DNA of 64,000 nt, from assembly GCF_004834005.1 (NCBI RefSeq), contig NZ_STFF01000002.1:186001-250000 (forward strand), in the 5' to 3' direction. Positions within the stretch are counted from its first letter, which is position 1, and every line of letters begins with the position of its first letter. Positions 8,370 to 16,261 of the stretch are shown here, one piece after another. The notes below the pieces were generated by a model that was not told the DNA's origin, ran no database searches, and saw only the letters and a list, made by a program, of their open reading frames with translations. The position numbers and the translations under genes were made by a program. The DNA is from Niastella caeni (lineage in GTDB: Bacteria; Bacteroidota; Bacteroidia; Chitinophagales; Chitinophagaceae).

Positions 8370-8385
8370 CCCGATAGCTATCGGG
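8370..8385. repeat. Short dispersed palindrome CCCGATAGCTATCGGG
   Basis: A perfect 16-bp palindrome 24 bp before the pheA start. The same element with one central change (CCCGATAGTTATCGGG) occurs at 63501-63516, so it is a dispersed element rather than a local operator. Confidence 0.7.
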
Positions 8386-8409
8386 TCGGGAAAGCATAAA
8401 AAAGAATCT

Positions 8410-9309
8410 ATGGTCGACCGAAAACAACAACAGGAGATCACCGACGCAACGCCAGGATCAAACGGCATGCAGGGTACCGGCATACGGGTTTCTATCCAGG
8501 GATATGAAGGTAGTTTTCACCAGGTAGCAGCCCGGCAGTTCTTCGGAAAAAATGTAGAAGTAATACCCTGCGCCACCTTTCGCGATGTGATCAGGATCGC
8601 CGGTAATAAAAAGGAAAGTCATGGTGGCGTTATGGCCATCGAAAACTCCATCGCCGGCAGCATTCTACCCAACTACAACCTGTTGCAAAAATGTACCCTG
8701 AAGATTATTGGAGAAATTTACCTGCCTATAAAACAACAACTGTTAGTTAATCGGGGGGTACAACTTGAAGATATACGCGAAGTACATTCCCACCACATGG
8801 CCATTCAGCAGTGCCTTGAATACCTCGACAAATACAACTGGAAACTGGTAGAGACCGAAGACACTGCCTTAAGCGCCAAACACATTCACCAGCACCGCAG
8901 CAAGCACATTGCCGCCATTGCCAGCAAACTGGCCGCCGACCTTTTCGACCTGGATGTGATCACTCCCAACATTCACACAATGAAAAACAACTATACGCGC
9001 TTCCTGGTATTACAGCCCGAAGAAGTAGCGCAACCGGTTACAGATGCCAATAAAGCATCGGTGAATTTTCATACCGATCATTCACGCGGCAGCCTGGCCA
9101 GGGTGTTAACGCGTATTGCCGAAGGCGGCATAAACCTGAGCAAACTGCAAAGCTTTCCCATTCCCGGCAGCGACTGGAAATACAGTTTTCATGCTGATAT
9201 GGAGTTTGACACTTTAGACCAGTTTAACCAGGTAATTGAAAGTATGAGGTCCATCACAGAGGAACTGAAAGTGTATGGTGTATACAAGAATGGTAAGAGC
9301 ATTGAATAA
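8410..9309 (+). CDS. pheA: Prephenate dehydratase with ACT domain
   Basis: 299 residues from ATG 8410. The open frame runs back to 8350, but that would start inside the terminator T tract. The dehydratase domain spans about 26-203: IENSIAGS at 77-84, VHSHHMAIQQC at 125-135 and the NNYTRF motif at 193-198, whose Thr is catalytic. The ACT domain (about 218-295) has GSLARVL and the NLSKLQSFPIPG stretch that forms the Phe-binding site, so feedback inhibition by phenylalanine is expected. It converts prephenate to phenylpyruvate. It is a monofunctional enzyme; the chorismate mutase is on the protein at 13491. Confidence 0.95.
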   Translation: MVDRKQQQEITDATPGSNGMQGTGIRVSIQGYEGSFHQVAARQFFGKNVEVIPCATFRDVIRIAGNKKESHGGVMAIENSIAGSILPNYNLLQKCTLKIIGEIYLPIKQQLLVNRGVQLEDIREVHSHHMAIQQCLEYLDKYNWKLVETEDTALSAKHIHQHRSKHIAAIASKLAADLFDLDVITPNIHTMKNNYTRFLVLQPEEVAQPVTDANKASVNFHTDHSRGSLARVLTRIAEGGINLSKLQSFPIPGSDWKYSFHADMEFDTLDQFNQVIESMRSITEELKVYGVYKNGKSIE

Positions 9310-9405
9310 TTTGAAAATTTGAAAATGAGCAAATTTGAAAATTCTTTTGCTCAGCCATCATGGCCTTCCATTTTCAAATCTTCAAATTCACAAATTTTCA
9401 AATTG
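9309..9405. repeat. Inverted word-repeat (TTTGAAAA words), aro copy 1
   Basis: Left arm 9309-9342 carries TTTGAAAATTTGAAAATG and a further copy. Right arm 9369-9405 carries the reverse complement words. The spacer is 9343-9368. The left arm starts right after the pheA stop and the right arm ends just before the aminotransferase ATG. Three sister copies lie at 13392, 16158 and 17528. Confidence 0.8.
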
Positions 9406-9410
9406 AAAAA

Positions 9411-10634
9411 ATGCAGACATCAAAACGGTTAGAAGGTATAGGCGAATATTATTTTTCGCAAAAGCTGCGGGAGATTGATGAGTTGAACAAACAGGGCAAG
9501 AACGTAATAAACCTCGGCATTGGCAGTCCCGATCTGCCGCCACATGCCGATGTAGTTAAAACCCTGCAGGAAGAAAGCGCCAAACCCAATGTACACGCTT
9601 ACCAGAGTTATAAAGGGTCGCCGGTTTTACGGAAGGCCATCAGCGATTGGTACAAAAAATGGTATGATGTTGAGCTGAATGCCGATACGGAAATATTACC
9701 CTTGTTAGGCAGTAAGGAAGGCATCATGCATATCTGCATGACCTACCTGAACGCAGGTGATAAAGTGCTGGTGCCCAACCCGGGTTACCCCACCTACAGA
9801 AGCGCGGTAAAACTGGCCGGCGGTGAATGTGTTGATTACGATCTGAAAGAAGCCAATAACTGGGAACCTGATTTTGATGCGTTAGAAAAATTGGTTACTA
9901 ACAATACTTCCACCTCCCCCACCGCGGGAGGCCGTGAGGGGGCCGGGGCCGGCGTCTTCAAGCTGATGTGGATCAACTATCCACAGATGCCTACAGGCCA
10001 GTTGCCCTCTGCCAGTCTGTTTGAGAAGATAGTGGCGTTTGGAAAAAAGCATAACATTCTTATTTGTCACGATAATCCCTACAGCTTTATCCTTAACGAT
10101 AACCCTGCCAGTTTGCTGCGGGTACCGGGAGCAAAGGACATAGCTATTGAATTGAACTCGCTCAGTAAATCGCACAATATGGCCGGCTGGCGGGTAGGGG
10201 TATTGAGCGGCGCCAAAGAACGTATTGATGAAGTATTGCGGTTTAAAAGCAATATGGATAGCGGTATGTTCCTGCCTGCGCAATTAGCGGCTGCCAAAGC
10301 ATTACAATTGCCCAAAAGCTGGTACGATGAAGTGAACGCTATTTACAAAAAGCGTAGGGAAAAAGTTTTTGAATTGCTCGACCTGTTGCAATGTGTGTAT
10401 GATAAGGACCAGGCTGGCATGTTTGTATGGGCAAAGATCCCTGCCAACTATAAAACCGGTTACGAGGTGAGTGATGAAGTGTTGTACAATGCCGGCGTAT
10501 TTATAACACCCGGCGGCATCTTTGGCAAGGCCGGCGACGGTTATATACGGGTGAGCCTGTGCAGCCCTGAAGAGAAATTTGCAGAAAGCATTAAACGGAT
10601 AAAAGCATTTTTACCAGCATTAAAAGTTAATTAA
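9411..10634 (+). CDS. Class I/II aminotransferase of the aromatic cluster
   Basis: 407 residues from ATG 9411; the frame is open back to 9360, but those codons are the right arm of a repeat. Fold type I PLP enzyme: GSKEG near 100-104, NPGYPTY at 123-129, NYPQMPTGQ at 189-197, DNPY at 221-224 and the PLP lysine Lys253 in SLSKSHNMAGWR. It resembles aspartate/LL-diaminopimelate-type aminotransferases. Its place between pheA and tyrA suggests it makes Phe and Tyr from their keto acids, or aminates prephenate; the sequence does not decide. Residues about 164-181 are a low-complexity Thr/Ser/Gly/Ala insert encoded by a GC-rich palindromic element. Confidence 0.9.
   Translation: MQTSKRLEGIGEYYFSQKLREIDELNKQGKNVINLGIGSPDLPPHADVVKTLQEESAKPNVHAYQSYKGSPVLRKAISDWYKKWYDVELNADTEILPLLGSKEGIMHICMTYLNAGDKVLVPNPGYPTYRSAVKLAGGECVDYDLKEANNWEPDFDALEKLVTNNTSTSPTAGGREGAGAGVFKLMWINYPQMPTGQLPSASLFEKIVAFGKKHNILICHDNPYSFILNDNPASLLRVPGAKDIAIELNSLSKSHNMAGWRVGVLSGAKERIDEVLRFKSNMDSGMFLPAQLAAAKALQLPKSWYDEVNAIYKKRREKVFELLDLLQCVYDKDQAGMFVWAKIPANYKTGYEVSDEVLYNAGVFITPGGIFGKAGDGYIRVSLCSPEEKFAESIKRIKAFLPALKVN
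9907..9952. repeat. GC-rich palindromic insert inside the aminotransferase gene
   Basis: CCTCCCCC near 9914 faces GAGGGGGCC near 9936, with CGCGGGAGG between. The stretch is much richer in GC than the gene around it, keeps the reading frame and encodes roughly STSPTAGGREGAGAG. It looks like a mobile palindrome tolerated in a surface loop. Confidence 0.6.
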
Positions 10635-10637
10635 AAC

Positions 10638-11486
10638 ATGTTCAATACCGTTACCATAGTTGGAGTAGGGTTAATCAGTGGTTCATTTAGCCTGGCTTTA
10701 AAAGAGCGGGCTCTGGTTAAAAAAGTGATCGGTGTAAGCCGTACCGAAGCCAGCGCTCAAAAAGCAATTGAACTGGGTTTAATAGATGAAGCGTTGCCAT
10801 TGGAAGAAGCAGTGAGGCAGGCCGACCTCATATACGTGGCCATTCCGGTTGACGCCACCATTGGTGTTATGCAGCAGGTAATGGATATGGTAACCGATAA
10901 ACAGATCGTGGCCGATGCGGGCAGTACCAAACATGCGTTGTGCACTGCCCTGGATAATCACCCCATGCGTAAACGTTTTGTAGCTACCCATCCTATGTGG
11001 GGAACGGAGTACAGCGGTCCGGAAGCAGCCGTGCGGAATGCATTCGTGGGTAGATCCTGTGTGATCTGTGAAAAAGAAAAAAGTGATGCCAAAGCCGTGG
11101 AAATGGTTGAGGAGGCATATCGTCAATTGGGCATGCACCTGGTATACATGGATGCCGATAGCCATGATATGCACACGGCATATATAAGCCATATTTCACA
11201 CATCACCTCGTTCGCGCTGGCCAATACGGTGTTGGAAAAGGAGAGGGAGGAAGACACCATTTTTGAACTGGCCGGTGGTGGTTTTGAAAGCACCGTGCGG
11301 TTGGCAAAAAGTAATCCCGCCATGTGGGTGCCTATTTTCAAACAGAACCGCGAAAACGTGTTGGATGTATTGAATGAGCACATCAGCCAGTTACGCAAGT
11401 TCAAAGCCTGTTTGGAGAAGGAAAATTACACCTACCTGCAGGAACTGATAGAGCAGGCGAATAAGATCAGGAGGATTCTTAAGTAG
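10638..11486 (+). CDS. tyrA: Prephenate dehydrogenase
   Basis: 282 residues, starting 3 bp after the aminotransferase stop, so translationally close-coupled. The N-terminal Rossmann domain binds NAD(P): VGVGLISGSFSLAL with the glycines at 9, 11 and 15. THPMWGTEYSGP contains the catalytic His region, and ISHISHIT near the middle belongs to the helical dimerisation domain. No ACT or chorismate mutase domain is attached. It oxidises prephenate to 4-hydroxyphenylpyruvate for tyrosine. It is probably the last gene under the Phe/Tyr attenuator, because the next gene has its own promoter. Confidence 0.94.
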   Translation: MFNTVTIVGVGLISGSFSLALKERALVKKVIGVSRTEASAQKAIELGLIDEALPLEEAVRQADLIYVAIPVDATIGVMQQVMDMVTDKQIVADAGSTKHALCTALDNHPMRKRFVATHPMWGTEYSGPEAAVRNAFVGRSCVICEKEKSDAKAVEMVEEAYRQLGMHLVYMDADSHDMHTAYISHISHITSFALANTVLEKEREEDTIFELAGGGFESTVRLAKSNPAMWVPIFKQNRENVLDVLNEHISQLRKFKACLEKENYTYLQELIEQANKIRRILK

Positions 11487-11580
11487 TTTGTGGTTTGAGG
11501 TTTATGGTTTGTGATTCTTTAATTTGGGAATGCTGAACTTATGCTTTTGGCTTTCCGCTTTGGCTTTCGGCTTGCAGCGG
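11485..11580. repeat. Single-arm word repeats after tyrA
   Basis: 11485-11515 holds GTTTGTGGTTTGAGGTTTATGG words; 11540-11580 holds GCTTTTGGCTTTCCGC words. No clear opposite arm lies nearby. The first set matches words seen as a full inverted repeat at 32692-32800. Confidence 0.5.
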
Positions 11581-11681
11581 ATCGAAAAAGCCGGAAAATG
11601 GCCTGAAACGGCTCCATTTTTCCATATGTAAATAATTGCTCTTTGAATAGGATTAATTTAGGTCAACGGCCATAATAACAG

Positions 11682-11689
11682 TACCTTTG
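11682..11689 (+). promoter_or_regulatory. -7 box of the DEAD-box helicase gene
   Basis: TACCTTTG matches TAnnTTTG and lies 17 bp before the ATG. The -33 element is less clear. It separates the helicase from the pheA-tyrA unit. Confidence 0.6.
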
Positions 11690-11706
11690 CGCCAAATTTT
11701 CTGACT

Positions 11707-13389
11707 ATGATAACATTTGATGCATTGGGTTTAGATGAGCGGCTGATACAGGCTACCAATGCTTTAGGATTTGTTAACCCCACACCGATACAGGAAAAAG
11801 CCATTCCTGTGTTGTTGAGCGGTACAAAAGATCTGGTGGGACTGGCACAAACGGGTACCGGTAAAACGGCTGCATTTGGGCTGCCCTTATTGCATTTGGT
11901 GAATGAACAGGCGAAGCATCCCCAGGCATTAGTGGTTTGTCCTACAAGAGAACTATGCATGCAGATCGTGAACGAAGTAGAGCAGTTCAAAAAATTTATG
12001 CCCGGTATGTTTGTGGTAGCGGTATATGGTGGCACACCAATAGGCCAGCAGATCCGTGAATTGAGAAGAGGCGTACAGGTTGTAGTAGCCACACCCGGCC
12101 GGTTGATCGATTTGATAGAACGCAAGGCGATTGACCTGGAACAGATAAAGTATGTAATTCTGGATGAAGCGGATGAAATGCTGAACATGGGTTTCCAGGA
12201 AGATATTGAATTCATTTTACAGAACACGCCCAAACGTGAAGCCACCTGGTTGTTCAGTGCTACCATGCCGCCGGAAATACGCCGCGTGAGCAAGCGCTAC
12301 ATGAAGGAGCCGGTAGAGGTAACGGTTGGTAAAGTGAATTCGGCCAACAAGAACATCGATCATCAGTACTACCTTACCAGTGCCCAGCACCGGTACGAAG
12401 CACTGAAACGCCTGATCGATTTCAACCCGGGCATTTACGGCATCATTTTTACACGAACCAAGGCCGATGCCCAGGATATTGCCGAGAAGTTAACACGCGA
12501 AGGATACGATATCGATGCGTTGCATGGCGATCTTACGCAGCAGCAACGCGATAAAGTGATGGGTGATTTCAGGGATAAGACCTTGCAGCTCTTAATAGCA
12601 ACGGATGTGGCCGCCCGCGGTATCGATGTACAGGGTATCACCCACGTTATCAACTACGAATTGCCCGATGATGTGGAAGTATACACCCACAGAAGCGGTA
12701 GAACCGGCCGCGCCGGAAAAACCGGGGTATGTATGTCGATCGTGCATATGCGGGAGCTGGGAAAAATGCGGCAGATACAAACCATTGTACAGGCGCCTTT
12801 CCATAAGCTGGAGATCCCAACAGGGAAGGATGTTTGCCGCAAACAGTTCTACCACTTTATGGATAAGCTGTTGCAACTGGAGGTAAACCATGGCGACTAT
12901 GAAACATATGTGCCCATGTTGGAAGAGAAGTTTGCCGACATGAGCAAGGAAGAGATCCTGAAACGCGTAGCAGCCCTGGAGTTCGACCGCTTTTTGAAAT
13001 ATTACGAGAATGCCGAAGACCTGAATTTACGGGAACAACGTCGCGAACGCGGAGACAGATTAACGGTAAGAAGAGATAGCAGAGATGGCGACAGAAAACC
13101 CTATACAGATACAAGAGGCCGTAAGTTTGGTAACGGCGGCGGCGGCGACTATACCAAGTTATTTGTGAACCTGGGTACAAAAGATGGTTTTTACAAAGCC
13201 AGTTTCCTGCAGTTCATTTTAGATATGAGCGAACTGCAAAAGGATGTACTCGGTCGCATTGACATGAAGGAAATGAATAGCTGGATCGAAATTGACAAAC
13301 GAGCAGCACGGCAAATGATCCAGGCTATTGATGGAAGGAATTACAAGGGTAGAAGGATACGGATGAATGAAGCGGATAGCAGAAGGTAA
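11707..13389 (+). CDS. DEAD-box RNA helicase with DbpA-type RNA-binding domain
   Basis: 560 residues. Q motif near 22-30 (GFVNPTPIQ), motif I AQTGTGKT at 47-54, Ia PTREL at 79-83, Ib TPGR at 129-132, DEAD at 153-156, SAT at 184-186, then VAARGIDV and HRSGRTGRAG in the second RecA domain. A basic linker rich in Arg/Asp leads to a C-terminal domain of about 75 residues (KLFVNLGTKDGFY ... NYKGRRIRM) of the DbpA RRM-like type, which binds structured rRNA. It likely acts in ribosome assembly or cold adaptation. It is unrelated in function to the aromatic genes around it. Confidence 0.95.
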   Translation: MITFDALGLDERLIQATNALGFVNPTPIQEKAIPVLLSGTKDLVGLAQTGTGKTAAFGLPLLHLVNEQAKHPQALVVCPTRELCMQIVNEVEQFKKFMPGMFVVAVYGGTPIGQQIRELRRGVQVVVATPGRLIDLIERKAIDLEQIKYVILDEADEMLNMGFQEDIEFILQNTPKREATWLFSATMPPEIRRVSKRYMKEPVEVTVGKVNSANKNIDHQYYLTSAQHRYEALKRLIDFNPGIYGIIFTRTKADAQDIAEKLTREGYDIDALHGDLTQQQRDKVMGDFRDKTLQLLIATDVAARGIDVQGITHVINYELPDDVEVYTHRSGRTGRAGKTGVCMSIVHMRELGKMRQIQTIVQAPFHKLEIPTGKDVCRKQFYHFMDKLLQLEVNHGDYETYVPMLEEKFADMSKEEILKRVAALEFDRFLKYYENAEDLNLREQRRERGDRLTVRRDSRDGDRKPYTDTRGRKFGNGGGGDYTKLFVNLGTKDGFYKASFLQFILDMSELQKDVLGRIDMKEMNSWIEIDKRAARQMIQAIDGRNYKGRRIRMNEADSRR

Positions 13390-13391
13390 AC

Positions 13392-13482
13392 AAATTTGAT
13401 AATTAACAATTTGAAAATTTGAAAATGCTTTTGTGCGGCCTTCACCGAAAAACAGGAGTTCCAATATTCAAATTTTCAAATT
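13392..13482. repeat. Inverted word-repeat (TTTGAAAA words), aro copy 2
   Basis: Left arm 13392-13427, right arm 13463-13482, with a spacer of about 35 nt. Same words as the copy at 9309. It fills the gap between the helicase and the DAHP synthase gene. Confidence 0.75.
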
Positions 13483-13490
13483 AACATTAT

Positions 13491-14579
13491 ATGCAACAAA
13501 CATCAACAACCATGAGAGAGACCGTGCAACAGGTGTGGAAGAAGCGCCCGATGATCATTAGTGGACCTTGCAGCGCCGAAACAGAAGAGCAGGTGCTGGA
13601 AACCGCCACTCGCCTGGCAAAAACCGGTAAGGTAGATATGCTTCGTGCCGGTATCTGGAAACCGCGTACCCGTCCCGGTAGTTTTGAAGGTATTGGAGCC
13701 AAAGGATTACCCTGGATGCAGCAAGCCAAAAAGATAACCGGCTTACCAGTAACAGTAGAAGTAGCTACTGCAAAGCAGGTAGAAGATGCATTGACTTTTG
13801 AAGTAGACGTATTGTGGATCGGCGCCCGAACCACCGTTAACCCATTCAGTGTGCAGGATGTAGCAGATGCTTTACGTGGTGTTGATGTGCCCGTGTTGAT
13901 CAAGAACCCGATCAATCCCGACCTGGAGCTGTGGATCGGCGCTGTTGAGCGTGTTGCCAAAGCCGGTATTAAACAGGTTGGTTTAATTCACCGTGGATTC
14001 AGCTCTTATGGTAATACCGAATACCGGAATGCGCCTATGTGGCACCTGGCTATTGAAATGAAACGCCGCAATCCGGAATTATTAATGATCAACGATCCTT
14101 CACATATTAGTGGTCGCCGCGATATCCTGCTCGATGTTGCCCAAAAAGCCATTGACCTGGATATGGATGGTTTGATCATCGAAAGCCATATCGATCCTGA
14201 TAAAGCATGGAGCGATGCCAAACAACAGATTACACCTGAAAGACTGGGCGAAATGCTTGGACAGATCGCCTGGCGTAAAGAAGATATCAACTCCGAAGAA
14301 TATCATGCCGCTCTTGAAAAATTGCGTCAGCAGATCAATCACCTCGATGATGAACTGATGCAGATCTTAGGTCAGCGTATGAGCATCGCAGAAAAGATCG
14401 GTGAATACAAAAAGAACAACAATATCACCATTCTGCAAACCAATCGTTGGAATGAGATCCTCGAAAGAGCATTCAAAAAAGGTGAGAAACTCAACTTGAG
14501 CAAAGAGTTTATCACCAAATATTTTGATGCTGTGCACATGGAGAGCATTAACCACCAGAATAAGATCATGAATTCGTAA
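13491..14579 (+). CDS. Bifunctional DAHP synthase / chorismate mutase
   Basis: 362 residues. The N-terminal domain (about 15-260) is a DAHP synthase of the type shared with KdsA: SGPCSAE at 24-30, RAGIWKPRTRPGSFEG at 52-67, NDPSHISGRRD in the C-terminal half of the barrel. It joins erythrose 4-phosphate and phosphoenolpyruvate in the first shikimate step. The C-terminal 90 residues (about 268-355) are an AroQ-type chorismate mutase: LRQQINHLDDELMQILGQRM and IGEYKKNNN. The mutase supplies prephenate to PheA and TyrA, and in such fusions also serves as an allosteric domain. A second Met at residue 8 is an alternative start. Confidence 0.95.
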   Translation: MQQTSTTMRETVQQVWKKRPMIISGPCSAETEEQVLETATRLAKTGKVDMLRAGIWKPRTRPGSFEGIGAKGLPWMQQAKKITGLPVTVEVATAKQVEDALTFEVDVLWIGARTTVNPFSVQDVADALRGVDVPVLIKNPINPDLELWIGAVERVAKAGIKQVGLIHRGFSSYGNTEYRNAPMWHLAIEMKRRNPELLMINDPSHISGRRDILLDVAQKAIDLDMDGLIIESHIDPDKAWSDAKQQITPERLGEMLGQIAWRKEDINSEEYHAALEKLRQQINHLDDELMQILGQRMSIAEKIGEYKKNNNITILQTNRWNEILERAFKKGEKLNLSKEFITKYFDAVHMESINHQNKIMNS

Positions 14580-14582
14580 GCG

Positions 14583-14692
14583 TGAATGGTCAATGGTGAA
14601 TGGTGAATACCTCGCTAATCGCAAGATTGCAAACTAAGCAGGAAGCTCAAATTTGAGAACCCCATTGACCATTGACGATTGACCATTCACCA
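14583..14692. repeat. Inverted word-repeat (CAATGGTGAATGG words) before the transposase-like gene
   Basis: Left arm 14583-14609 (gaatggtcaatggtgaatggtgaat). Right arm 14662-14692 is its reverse complement in words (attgaccattgacgattgaccattcaccat). The spacer is 52 nt. The right-arm words reappear alone at 25984-26006 and 31798-31835. The array ends 14 bp before the IS200-type gene. Confidence 0.8.
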
Positions 14693-14706
14693 TAAAGTTT
14701 TCCAAA

Positions 14707-15135
14707 ATGAATAGCCAAACCAGCAAAGTGTATTTGTTCATTCATGTCATTTGTTGTGTAAAGAACAAAGAACCCTTGCTGACGAAACCTGTTCGCACGG
14801 TTTTATTTGCACACATTAAAAAGAATGCAGCAGATAATGGTATCAATGTGCTGTTGGTCAACGGCACGGAGGACCATATGCATGTAGTAGTGCAAATGAT
14901 GCCAACGCAGAACCTGGCGCAGATCATGAAAAGCATTCGTACCGAATCAGCGGCCTGGATCAACGAAAGCAAGTTCATTAAGAACTTGTTTGAGTGGGAA
15001 GAAGGATTTGCTGCTTTGAGTGTAAGCCCCAGCAGTGTAAAACAGGTGTTGGACTATATTGAAAAACAGGAAGAACATCATAAAACGAAGTCGTTGGACA
15101 GTGAGCTGGAAGTGTTTCAGAAAATTCAGATTTGA
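14707..15135 (+). CDS. IS200/REP-type Y1 transposase-like protein
   Basis: 142 residues of the Y1/HUH single-strand transposase family. The HUH motif is HMH in NGTEDHMHVVVQM (about 57-62), and the nucleophile is probably the Tyr of LDYIEKQEEHHK near residue 118. Length equals that of IS200 TnpA and of short REP-associated transposases. No TnpB gene and no classical IS ends are visible. It sits between the DAHP synthase and aroB, 9 bp before the aroB start, with an inverted word-repeat just upstream. It therefore looks like a resident gene of the operon; whether it still moves DNA is unknown. Confidence 0.88.
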   Translation: MNSQTSKVYLFIHVICCVKNKEPLLTKPVRTVLFAHIKKNAADNGINVLLVNGTEDHMHVVVQMMPTQNLAQIMKSIRTESAAWINESKFIKNLFEWEEGFAALSVSPSSVKQVLDYIEKQEEHHKTKSLDSELEVFQKIQI

Positions 15136-15144
15136 TTAGCTTGT

Positions 15145-16164
15145 ATGCAAACAAAAAGTTACCGGTTTTCATCTGCCACCGTGAATTATTATTTCGATGC
15201 TGATTTTTCCAGGTTGGAAAAAATGATCGGTAAGGAACACGCAGTATTGATCACGGATGAACATATATTTCAGGCCCACAAGAAAAAGCTGAAAGGATGG
15301 AATTGCATTTCCCTGAAGCCGGGCGAAGAATACAAGATACAGGCCACGGTTGATTCTATTATTGAACAACTGATCGAGTTCAAAGCCGACCGCAGCACCT
15401 GGGTCGTTGGTATTGGCGGTGGTGTTGTTACCGATATTACCGGTTATGTGGCCGCAGTATATATGCGAGGCATAAAATGTGGTTTTGTGCCTACCAGCAT
15501 CCTGGCCATGGTTGATGCTTCAATCGGCGGAAAGAACGGGATCGATGTGGGCATTTATAAAAACCTGGTTGGTACCATCAGACAACCGCAATTCCTGTTA
15601 TACGACTACAGCCTTTTGAAATCCCTGCCTAAACAGGAGTGGGTGAACGGATTTGCAGAGATCATCAAACACAGTTGTATAAAAGACCTGTCCTTATTCA
15701 AAGAGCTCGAGAAAAATAAGCTCACGCATTACCAGAAAAATAAACCGGCTTTAGCCAAACTCATTCGCCGCAATGCTGAAATAAAATCAACAGTAGTGCA
15801 GGCCGATGAATTTGAGAAAGGCGAACGGCGGTTACTGAACTTCGGCCATACCCTGGGGCATGCTATTGAAAATATGTATGAACTAAGCCATGGACAAGCC
15901 ATCAGTATAGGTATGACGGCCGCCTGCCAGATCTCGGAAAAGCTGGCTGGGTTTAAAGACAGTGAGCGGGTTATAAAAGTGCTTGACCAATATGGATTGC
16001 CCACGCTGGCCAACTTCGATAAACAAAAAGCATTTGAAGTATTGAAGATGGATAAAAAGCGGGAGCAAAAAGATATGAATTATGTATTGTTGGAGAAGAT
16101 TGGGAAGGGCGTGGTGCGGTCAATACCAATGACTGAGCTGGAAGAAATTATTAATGAAATTTGA
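15145..16164 (+). CDS. aroB: 3-dehydroquinate synthase
   Basis: 339 residues. It cyclises DAHP to 3-dehydroquinate, using NAD and a divalent metal. The NAD-binding loop is GIGGGVVTDITGYVA (about 89-103), followed by RGI, PTSILAMVDASIGGKNG with conserved Asp and Lys, and the metal-binding NFGHTLGHAIE near 232-242. Length is close to the usual 350-360. It starts 9 bp after the transposase-like gene, so it depends on upstream transcription. Its last codons (EEIINEI, stop at 16162-16164) run into the next word-repeat. Confidence 0.95.
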   Translation: MQTKSYRFSSATVNYYFDADFSRLEKMIGKEHAVLITDEHIFQAHKKKLKGWNCISLKPGEEYKIQATVDSIIEQLIEFKADRSTWVVGIGGGVVTDITGYVAAVYMRGIKCGFVPTSILAMVDASIGGKNGIDVGIYKNLVGTIRQPQFLLYDYSLLKSLPKQEWVNGFAEIIKHSCIKDLSLFKELEKNKLTHYQKNKPALAKLIRRNAEIKSTVVQADEFEKGERRLLNFGHTLGHAIENMYELSHGQAISIGMTAACQISEKLAGFKDSERVIKVLDQYGLPTLANFDKQKAFEVLKMDKKREQKDMNYVLLEKIGKGVVRSIPMTELEEIINEI

Positions 16165-16255
16165 AAATTAATCAATTTGATAATTTGAAAATGGAATACA
16201 ATCCTGGCTAAGCGAAAGCATTTTCAAATTGACACATTTTCAAATATTCAAATTA
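16158..16255. repeat. Inverted word-repeat (TTTGAAAA words), aro copy 3
   Basis: Left arm 16158-16194, right arm 16219-16255. The spacer GAATACAATCCTGGCTAAGC plus GAAAG resembles that of copy 4. The aroB stop codon lies in the left arm. Confidence 0.8.
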
Positions 16256-16261
16256 AACATC

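Noticed and set aside
8350..8409. Longer PheA start at 8350
   Set aside because: The extra codons are the terminator T tract and the CCCGATAG palindrome; ATG 8410 gives the family N-terminus.
12605..13180. Antisense and out-of-frame ORFs within the helicase gene
   Set aside because: They are shadows of the helicase reading frame, which has all DEAD-box motifs in order.
14707..15135. Complete insertion sequence around the transposase-like gene
   Set aside because: No subterminal IS200 hairpins at both ends, no duplicated target and only 9 bp to aroB; only the gene can be supported.
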